A DNA stretch of 14,083 bases, taken from Kiritimatiellia bacterium. Its GTDB lineage: Bacteria; Verrucomicrobiota; Kiritimatiellia; UBA8416; JAIOPI01. Made by a program: the position numbers and the translations under genes. Every line of letters starts with the position of its first letter. Within the stretch, counting starts at the first letter, position 1. Of the stretch, positions 7,216-12,498 are shown piece by piece. Below the pieces are notes generated by a model that saw nothing but the letters and a program-made list of their open reading frames with translations, was not told the DNA's origin and made no database searches. The DNA is taken from contig JAPKCZ010000021.1 in the NCBI GenBank assembly GCA_028822745.1, positions 1 through 14,083 on the forward strand. Direction: 5' to 3'.

Positions 7216-7233
7216 CACCTCGTCATCGAGGTG
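7216..7233. other. Perfect 7-bp hairpin in the rarA leader
   Basis: CACCTCG (7216-7222) and CGAGGTG (7227-7233) pair around a 4-base loop. It lies about 55 bases upstream of the rarA start. No T run follows on either strand, so it is not a standard terminator. The neighbouring stretch 7250-7300 holds further short pairings (CCCT-TTGC-AGGG at 7259-7270) and a repeated CTCCCGA (7250 and 7294), suggesting a structured leader RNA. I could not match it to a named family. Confidence 0.55.
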
Positions 7234-7307
7234 GGTGCTCTAGCCGAAGCTCCCGAAACCCTTTGCAGGGCGCCCGTTTGCTCCGGGTTCAAACTCCCGA
7301 GATAGTA

Positions 7308-7577
7308 TCAATGGGTACGAGATTTCTGCCGGTCAGCGAGACAAGCAGGGCATTCGTCTTCCGCAGGAAGATATGGAATTCGTCTTAATGCTAACAATGA
7401 GGGGTCACCACGTCGTTGACGAGCAACACCGGTCCATTCGGATTGACAGGTTGGATACATATGGTGGCGACCGTCAAGTCGCACCAACGCCGGAGCAGTT
7501 TCATACGCTAATACGGGTCCGGCGACCAACACATCAGCAATTCGCATCATCCAGTTTTTCAGCACTAACAGAAGCAT
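7308..7577 (-). pseudogene. Decayed phosphoribosyltransferase remnant (PyrE-like)
   Basis: The 457-base gap between rarA and pheT holds pieces of an orotate-phosphoribosyltransferase-like gene in more than one frame. In the open 89-codon frame, 7494-7540 reads ADVLVAGPVLAYETA, resembling the family's DVVVGPALGG..LAYEVA with a small deletion. In another frame, 7391-7435 reads GPVLLVNDVVTPHC then a stop, resembling the PRPP-binding VLVVDDVVTTGG. Back in the first frame, 7341-7379 reads IPYLPAEDECPAC, resembling the C-terminal YPPEECPLC end. The roughly 50 residues expected between the last two blocks are missing. Order and orientation are right, which argues against chance, but each match is short. 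The alternative is a small unknown gene or plain spacer. Gene fragments left of 7480 are the best supported. Confidence 0.45.
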
Positions 7578-7589
7578 GGGTTTAAACCC
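7578..7589. repeat. 12-base palindrome between pheT and the PyrE-like relic
   Basis: GGGTTTAAACCC is a perfect palindrome 30 bases downstream of the pheT stop, exactly at the edge of the relic. It has no T run and no second copy in the window. Significance is unknown. Confidence 0.4.
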
Positions 7590-7618
7590 CGAATATTACA
7601 GCTCGAAAACCGACACGG

Positions 7619-10021
7619 TCAGTTCTCGCGAATCTCCGCACCCAGACCTTCTGACAAGGCCGCAACGATCACCGAATCAAAGCCGCTGGCCTCGTCATCA
7701 GTGAGCGTCCGCTCAGAAGATCTGTACGTTAGCGAGTAGGCTAAACTCTTTCGACCATCGCCTACGCCGCTAGAACGAAAGATATCAAACAAGTCAACAT
7801 TTGTCAACTCAGGCGGTGCTGCTGAGCGAATGATTTGAGTCACATTTTCATGGGTGACGGTTTCTGCCACAACAAGGGCCAAATCACGCCGAATGGCGGG
7901 GTACATGGGCACTGGTTTTGCCTGTGGCACCTGATATAGACCACTTAACAAGGGTTCGACCTCAAGTTCTAAGATTCCCCAATAGCCGGTTGCACGCCAT
8001 TTATCGCTGATGCGCTTGGCCAGCAACCCGATACGTCCACAGGGACGCCCACTCACCTGCACTGCCATGCAAGTCCCGGGCTCAAATTCAGGGGCCGAAC
8101 ACGGCTCACAAACCACGGCGCCCGCGTGTAAACGCGACGTCGTGGCTTCAAGGACGCCACGTACCCAGGCCATCATCTCTTCAGGGCTGACACTGGCGCG
8201 ATTCATGTGGCCTGAACGACCGGCCTGCCCCATGAGTCCGACACACAGGTTACGCGCCTCGCCCTGACCGCCGTCGGCGAGCCGGTGGAATACAGTGCCA
8301 ATTTCACAAAGCGCCGCGTCGTCGTTTTGGTACGACAAATTACGCCCCAAGGTGTCAACCATCTGCGGAATGAGAGAGGGGCGCATGGTTGCGAAATCTC
8401 CACTGACAGGATTCGGCAGACGCAAGCGACGCGCATCATCCGTATCGAACCGATCCAGAAAACGATCGCTCAAAAAACTGTAGTTGATGATTTCAGTCAG
8501 ACCCAGGCCAACAAGCACTTCACGCAGACGCATCCCGGCACGTACGACGTGATCATCGGCGTGCGGTGACAACACAGCGGAAGGCAACACATCCGGAAGC
8601 TCATCCAGTCCGTTGATGCGCGCGATCTCTTCGATCAAATCTGCCTCGATAGTGACGTCACCTCGGAAAGTTGGAACACGCACGATGCAGCCCGAATCGT
8701 CGTGAGAAACAACCTCAAGCTGCAGACGTTGCAGAATGCCGATCATCACATCGTTTTCGATGGGCATGCCGATGAGCTTGCGCGCACGATCAAAGCGTAG
8801 CGCAACGTCCCACGGACTTGCTTGACGCGGACGCACGTCGATCATGCCCTTACAAACGCTGCCGCCCGCTAACTGCAGAAAGAGCATCGTCGCGCGACGG
8901 CTGCCCCAGTCGGCGAGCGTCTGATCAACGTCGCGCTCGAAGCGGTGGCTAGATTCCGAGTTCAATTTCAATGCCGACGAGGTTGAGCGGATGGACGGCG
9001 GGTCAAATGTGGCGCTTTCCAGCAGCAGGTTGGTTGTCCCCTCGCCCACTTCGCTGCCAGCACCACCCATGACGCCCGCCAGGGCGACAGGACCACTTCC
9101 ATCTGTGATTAAGGTCATCGAGGCCGTCAGCGACCGCTCAACGCCGTCTAGCGTCGACATGCGCTCGCCTTCGGTGGCACAGCGGACATCAATGCGCGTA
9201 TCGGCGATTTTGTCATAATCGAAGGCATGTAGCGGTTGGCCACATTCCAGCAGGACATAATTGGTGACATCAACCAGCAGACTGATCGGGCGAATGCCGC
9301 AGAGGGTCAAGCGACGCTGCATCCAGTCGGGGCTGTCGCCATCGGTCAGGCCCTGAAGGACACGCGCCGTATAACGCGAACAGGCCGCGTCATCCTGCAC
9401 GGTCACCTGTGCCATGTCAGCAACATCGATATCGCTTTCGACAAAGGTCGGCTCCGGCACCTGGTAGGGAATCTCAAGCACAGCCGAGAGCTCACGGGCG
9501 ATGCCGATGATGCTGAGCAGGTCTGAGCGGTTCCAGGTGATCTCAAGCGTAAGGACGGTGTCCTCGGGCGGAAGCAGCTCAGTAAGGGGTGTCCCGGCGG
9601 CGACATCGGGCGACATCAGCATGATGCCCTCGTGTCCTTCGGAAAGCCCCAGCTCGTCCTCGGCACACAGCATACCCAGAGACACTTCACCGCGAATCTT
9701 GGCGCGCTTGATCTTCATGCCGTCCGGAAGCACGGAACCGACGGGTGCGAATGCGGCTTTGTCGCCCGCACTGAAATTGGAAGCGCCGCAGACGACGTTG
9801 ACCGTTTGCGTACCATCGTTGACCGTGCAGAGGCGCAAACGGTCGGCGTTCGGGTGGCTGTCTACAGTGACGATCTCGCCGACGACGATGTCACCTAGAC
9901 CACCGCCGACATGCGCGATGTCTTCTACTTCGGTTCCGGAACGCGTCAGCGCATCGGCTATTTCGCTGGCGGACGCATCGATTGCGATGAATTCTTTCAG
10001 CCAACTCAGAGGCACCTTCAT
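7619..10021 (-). CDS. pheT: Phenylalanyl-tRNA synthetase beta subunit
   Basis: The beta chain of the alpha2-beta2 enzyme that charges tRNA-Phe; it holds the editing site against Tyr-tRNA-Phe and binds tRNA. The 800 residues show the bacterial long form: N-terminal MKVPLSWLKEF, an EMAP-like tRNA-binding domain (about 39-150, SHPNADRLRLCTVN, GMLCAEDELGL), B3/B4 editing domain (about 205-395, CGIRPISLLVDVTNYVLLE, GQPLHAFDYDKI), B5 (about 405-480), the catalytic-like core, and a C-terminal ferredoxin-like anticodon-binding domain (about 705-800, PMYPAIRRDLALVV). GGGAG lies about 9 bases before the ATG. It starts 24 bases after pheS and is clearly co-transcribed with it. Confidence 0.97.
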   Translation of the reverse strand: MKVPLSWLKEFIAIDASASEIADALTRSGTEVEDIAHVGGGLGDIVVGEIVTVDSHPNADRLRLCTVNDGTQTVNVVCGASNFSAGDKAAFAPVGSVLPDGMKIKRAKIRGEVSLGMLCAEDELGLSEGHEGIMLMSPDVAAGTPLTELLPPEDTVLTLEITWNRSDLLSIIGIARELSAVLEIPYQVPEPTFVESDIDVADMAQVTVQDDAACSRYTARVLQGLTDGDSPDWMQRRLTLCGIRPISLLVDVTNYVLLECGQPLHAFDYDKIADTRIDVRCATEGERMSTLDGVERSLTASMTLITDGSGPVALAGVMGGAGSEVGEGTTNLLLESATFDPPSIRSTSSALKLNSESSHRFERDVDQTLADWGSRRATMLFLQLAGGSVCKGMIDVRPRQASPWDVALRFDRARKLIGMPIENDVMIGILQRLQLEVVSHDDSGCIVRVPTFRGDVTIEADLIEEIARINGLDELPDVLPSAVLSPHADDHVVRAGMRLREVLVGLGLTEIINYSFLSDRFLDRFDTDDARRLRLPNPVSGDFATMRPSLIPQMVDTLGRNLSYQNDDAALCEIGTVFHRLADGGQGEARNLCVGLMGQAGRSGHMNRASVSPEEMMAWVRGVLEATTSRLHAGAVVCEPCSAPEFEPGTCMAVQVSGRPCGRIGLLAKRISDKWRATGYWGILELEVEPLLSGLYQVPQAKPVPMYPAIRRDLALVVAETVTHENVTQIIRSAAPPELTNVDLFDIFRSSGVGDGRKSLAYSLTYRSSERTLTDDEASGFDSVIVAALSEGLGAEIREN

Positions 10022-10045
10022 GATATCAATCTCCCGGAATCGCGA

Positions 10046-11068
10046 CTAAGCGAACTGATGCAAAAAGCGTAAATCGTTCTCGTACAACATGCGGATGTCA
10101 GGAACGCCGTACTTGACCATCGCGATGCGTTCGACACCCATGCCGAACGCGTATCCGCTGACCACTTCAGGGTCGTAACCAACGTGTTCAAAGACACGCG
10201 GATCAACCATGCCGGCGCCCGCGATTTCAATCCAACCGCTGCCCTTACAGACGCGACACCCTTTACCCGCGCAAACGTGGCAAGTGAAGTCGCACTCAAC
10301 GCTGGGTTCGGTGAACGGGAAAAAGTGCGGACGGAAACGTACGCCGACGTCGGGCCCCATCATTTCGCGGGCGAAATAAGCAAGGGCGCCCTTCAGATCG
10401 GCCAGCGACACATCGGTCGCGACATAGAGCCCCTCAATCTGGTGGAAGTTCGCACTATGCGTAGCGTCCATGGTGTCGCGGCGATAACAACGTCCCGGCG
10501 TAATGATACTGAGCGGAGGCGGTGTGGACTTCATGGTGCGAATCTGAACCGGCGAGGTCTGCGTGCGCAGCAAATCGCCATTTTCGAACCAGAACGTATC
10601 CAATTCATCTTTAGAGGGATGATGCTCAGGCGTATTCAAGGCATCAAAGTTGTTGTAGCCCGTCTCAATGTCCGGCCCCTCGGCGACCGTAAACCCAAGG
10701 CGCGCGAAAATGACGACTGTTTCACGAATAATCGTCGAAATTGGGTGTTGCGAGCCAATGCCACGCCACTGACCGGGCAAGGTTGCATCAAAAGGCGATA
10801 GATTGCTTTCGACAACGTCACCGTCCTGCATTCCTGCCAGACGTTCGCCCAACGCGCTGTTGAGGCTCTGCTTGAATGTGTTGGCCGCACGACCTGCCGG
10901 TCCGCGTTCCTCGGGCGTAAGCGCTTTCAAGCCCTTCATCACGGTTGGTAACAGGCCTTTTCGGCCAAGGTACTTGATGCGCACGGCCTCGACAGCGTCG
11001 ACCGTCTGTGCTGCTTCAACGTCGCTCAGCGCCTCTGCGGTGGCGGTCTCAATTTCGGTCGCATTCAT
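10046..11068 (-). CDS. pheS: Phenylalanyl-tRNA synthetase alpha subunit
   Basis: The catalytic alpha chain, forming Phe-AMP and transferring Phe to tRNA. At 340 residues it is standard length: an N-terminal coiled coil that contacts tRNA (1-85, KYLGRKG near 32-38), then the class II core with motif 1 (HPISTIIRETVVIFARLGF), motif 2 (RTQTSPVQIRTM and CYRRDTMDATHSANFHQIEG) and motif 3 (GYAFGMGVERIAMVKYG). A C-x2-C-x4-C-x2-C cluster at C263, C266, C271 and C274 (CHVCAGKGCRVC) is the Cys-rich insertion found in a subset of bacterial PheS. The Shine-Dalgarno (GGGAT) is weak and overlaps a GGATCGATCC palindrome. It follows rplT after an intrinsic terminator, so pheST output probably depends on read-through or a nearby promoter. 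Confidence 0.97.
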   Translation of the reverse strand: MNATEIETATAEALSDVEAAQTVDAVEAVRIKYLGRKGLLPTVMKGLKALTPEERGPAGRAANTFKQSLNSALGERLAGMQDGDVVESNLSPFDATLPGQWRGIGSQHPISTIIRETVVIFARLGFTVAEGPDIETGYNNFDALNTPEHHPSKDELDTFWFENGDLLRTQTSPVQIRTMKSTPPPLSIITPGRCYRRDTMDATHSANFHQIEGLYVATDVSLADLKGALAYFAREMMGPDVGVRFRPHFFPFTEPSVECDFTCHVCAGKGCRVCKGSGWIEIAGAGMVDPRVFEHVGYDPEVVSGYAFGMGVERIAMVKYGVPDIRMLYENDLRFLHQFA

Positions 11069-11093
11069 GGATCGATCCCATAGGTCGCATTAT

Positions 11094-11125
11094 AAAAAAA
11101 ATCGGCCATCCCGAAAGATGGCCGA
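11094..11125 (-). terminator. Intrinsic terminator between rplT and pheS
   Basis: On the minus strand TCGGCCATC (complement of 11117-11125) pairs perfectly with GATGGCCGA (complement of 11102-11110) around a 6-base loop, followed directly by eight T (11094-11101). This is a textbook intrinsic terminator about 35 bases after the rplT stop and 26 before the pheS start. E. coli has the pheM attenuator at the same place. Confidence 0.9.
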
Positions 11126-11161
11126 CACTTCCTGCGATTCCAGTACCAGAAAAGGCTTGTA

Positions 11162-11518
11162 CTAGGAACGGCCCGCTCGCGCCTGCTCGACGATCAAAGC
11201 AAAGCCATCAGGGTCGTGAATCGCAATTTCGGACAACATCTTACGGTTAAGTTTGATGTTACCTTTGGTCAATCCTTCGATGAAGCGACTGTAGGACATA
11301 TCGTGCTGGCGTACGGCAGCGGAGATACGTGCAATCCAAAGTGAGCGAAAATCACGCTTCTTGTGTTTGCGATGGATCGTGGCCAATCGCATGGACCGGT
11401 CAACGGCCTCGGTGGCTTGACGAATCAGCTTACTACGTGATCCACGGAATCCCCGTGCCTGCTTCAGGATACGTTTACGACGCTTCCGGGACGCAGGTGC
11501 ATTAGTTGCTCTTGGCAT
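11162..11518 (-). CDS. rplT: 50S ribosomal protein bL20
   Basis: bL20 binds 23S rRNA early in large-subunit assembly. The start is the ATG at 11518 giving MPRATNAPASRKRRKRILK, with AGGAG about 7 bases upstream; a longer frame to 11560 has no conserved residues. The 118-residue protein has the family's basic N-terminal helix (KRILKQARGFRGSRSKL), the TIHRKHKKRDFRSLWIARIS core and the LSEIAIHDPDGFALIV end. It follows rpmI after 86 bases. In E. coli and B. subtilis bL20 represses its own operon by binding mRNA upstream of rpmI or infC; a candidate structure lies before rpmI here. Confidence 0.96.
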   Translation of the reverse strand: MPRATNAPASRKRRKRILKQARGFRGSRSKLIRQATEAVDRSMRLATIHRKHKKRDFRSLWIARISAAVRQHDMSYSRFIEGLTKGNIKLNRKMLSEIAIHDPDGFALIVEQARAGRS

Positions 11519-11604
11519 ACTATTCTCCTGTCTATGCTTGAGCCCCGTTCCTCCGGCCACGGCCGAACGCCGCAGTGGAACGAATTATATCGGCTCTTTG
11601 CTTA

Positions 11605-11793
11605 TTAAATTATTGCGGTAATGCGTTTTTCTTCGGGCTTGGACAGGATGCCCGGGCTTCGCAGATTACGCTTACGCTTGGTTGACTTGCAGGCCATCAA
11701 ATGACCGGATCCGGCTTTCTTGTACTTCAAATGCCCATTGGCCGTCTTTTTGAAGCGCTTAGCAGCCGCTTTGTTCGTTTTCCGTTTTGGCAT
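11605..11793 (-). CDS. rpmI: 50S ribosomal protein bL35
   Basis: bL35 is a small basic large-subunit protein. The ATG at 11793 starts MPKRKTNKAAAKRFKKTANG, the conserved opening, and the protein ends SKPEEKRITAII, 62 residues, near the usual 64-66. GGAAGGAAGG lies just upstream. The longer frame starting at 11835 adds 14 unconserved residues and overlaps a hairpin, so it is rejected. It lies between infC and rplT in the canonical order. The rpmI-rplT gap contains CGTTCC (11546-11551) pairing with GGAACG (11577-11582) around a GC-rich loop, possibly relevant to bL20 control. Confidence 0.95.
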   Translation of the reverse strand: MPKRKTNKAAAKRFKKTANGHLKYKKAGSGHLMACKSTKRKRNLRSPGILSKPEEKRITAII

Positions 11794-11808
11794 GAGCCAC
11801 CTTCCTTC

Positions 11809-11827
11809 CGCTCTGTCACTCAGAGCG
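11809..11827 (-). promoter_or_regulatory. Hairpin immediately before the rpmI ribosome-binding site
   Basis: CGCTCTG and CAGAGCG form a perfect 7-bp stem around a 5-base loop, ending directly before the GGAAGGAAGG of rpmI. Position fits a translational operator such as the bL20 target of other bacteria, but I cannot show that the loop mimics 23S rRNA. No T run follows, so it is not a terminator. Confidence 0.45.
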
Positions 11828-11901
11828 ATCAACATAGAATTTCACAGAATTTGAATCGGTGAAGATACAAGGGCAAAAGGCTTGCGTCGAGCAAATATTC
11901 G

Positions 11902-12423
11902 CTACCTTTTGGATTTAATCCCCAACATCGACACAATATTACGGCCAACCAGCTTAGGCTGCATATCGACAACCGACACGTCTTCCAGGTCTGTAATGGC
12001 GCGCTTTACGACTTCGAAACCAATTTCGCGGTGCGCGTTTTCACGGCCTCGAAACTGAAGTGAAAGCTTAACTTTATGGCCTTTTTCGAGAAATTTTCGC
12101 GCATGGCCCGTTTTGGTCTGGTAGTCGTGCTCCCCAACATTGGCGTGGAACTTGATCTCTTTGACCGCCCGGCTGTGTACCATGGACTGCTTACGCGTCT
12201 TCTTGCGCTTAACGCTTTCGTTGTACTGATGCTTACCGAAATCCATGATCTTGCATACTGGCGGATCTGCATTCGGTGAAATCTCAACCAGATCCATACC
12301 CTGATCCTGTGCGAGCTTCAGTGCTTCGTGCGTGGGAATGACACCTGCCATTTTCCCATCAGACAGGACGCAACGGACTTTTGGCACGCGAATCCTGTGG
12401 TTTGTTCTAGTAAATGATCGAAT
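11902..12423 (-). CDS. infC: Translation initiation factor IF-3 (AUU start)
   Basis: IF3 binds the 30S subunit and proofreads the initiator codon. The frame has no ATG; a GTG at 12387 would give a protein lacking the conserved first 12 residues and has no Shine-Dalgarno. Upstream in frame, ATT at 12423 stands 6 bases after a perfect AGGAGG (12430-12435) and restores the usual opening TNHRIRVPKVR. That gives 173 residues, a normal length: IF3-N about 8-77 (GMDLVEISPNADPPVCKIMD), linker, IF3-C about 84-170 (KEIKFHANVGEHDYQTK, KVKLSLQFRGRE). An in-frame TGA at 12442-12444 bounds the upstream limit. In E. coli the AUU start lets IF3 repress its own translation; the same control is inferred here. 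Confidence 0.93.
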   Translation of the reverse strand: MRSFTRTNHRIRVPKVRCVLSDGKMAGVIPTHEALKLAQDQGMDLVEISPNADPPVCKIMDFGKHQYNESVKRKKTRKQSMVHSRAVKEIKFHANVGEHDYQTKTGHARKFLEKGHKVKLSLQFRGRENAHREIGFEVVKRAITDLEDVSVVDMQPKLVGRNIVSMLGIKSKR

Positions 12424-12435
12424 GATCTTCCTCCT
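12421..12435 (-). promoter_or_regulatory. infC ribosome-binding site and AUU start codon
   Basis: Minus strand AGGAGG (12435-12430), spacer AAGATC, then ATT (12423-12421). Spacing is ideal for ATT and too short for the preceding ATC at 12426. No ATG, GTG, TTG or CTG lies between the in-frame TGA at 12442 and the GTG at 12387. Confidence 0.8.
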
Positions 12436-12441
12436 TTGTTC

Positions 12442-12498
12442 TCAGACACGACGACGCAGCGCAACATGCGTCACAACGCCACCAATGTCCATCTTCAT
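12442..12498 (-). CDS. Possible 18-codon leader ORF between thrS and infC
   Basis: An ATG overlaps the thrS stop as TAATG and opens 18 codons (starting MKMDIGGVV, ending RRRV) closed by TGA six bases before the infC Shine-Dalgarno. Ribosomes ending thrS could re-initiate here and stop next to the infC start. No protein family is recognised, no separate Shine-Dalgarno stands out, and a chance ORF of this length is common, so translation is unproven. Confidence 0.25.
   Translation of the reverse strand: MKMDIGGVVTHVALRRRV

Noticed and set aside
7162..7218. Longer rarA with 19 extra N-terminal residues
   Set aside because: The extension is unconserved, starts within a perfect hairpin, and lacks the strong Shine-Dalgarno that precedes the ATG at 7161.
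7281..7300. GGGTTCAAACTCCC, resembling the T arm of a tRNA or tmRNA
   Set aside because: No matching acceptor stem, D arm or anticodon arm lies upstream, and no CCA or acceptor strand follows. The T stem itself needs an abnormal loop.
7308..7577. The 89-codon frame as an intact small gene
   Set aside because: No Shine-Dalgarno before its start, and the best family-like block for the PRPP loop lies in a different frame, which fits decay better than a functional gene.
7219..7618. 6S RNA or zapA in the pheT-rarA gap
   Set aside because: I could not build the long interrupted 6S helix by eye, and no ZapA-like protein is encoded on either strand. The call needs a covariance-model search.
9501..10049. 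182-codon plus-strand open frame opposite pheT
   Set aside because: Ser/Pro/Thr-rich shadow of the conserved tRNA-binding domain of pheT, with no domain or ribosome-binding signal.
11090..11128. GTG-started 12-residue frame on the minus strand (SAIFRDGRFFL), reminiscent of the E. coli PheM leader peptide
   Set aside because: Its Phe codons come from the terminator stem and T run themselves, the Shine-Dalgarno spacing is too short, and in a real attenuator the leader codons precede the terminator.
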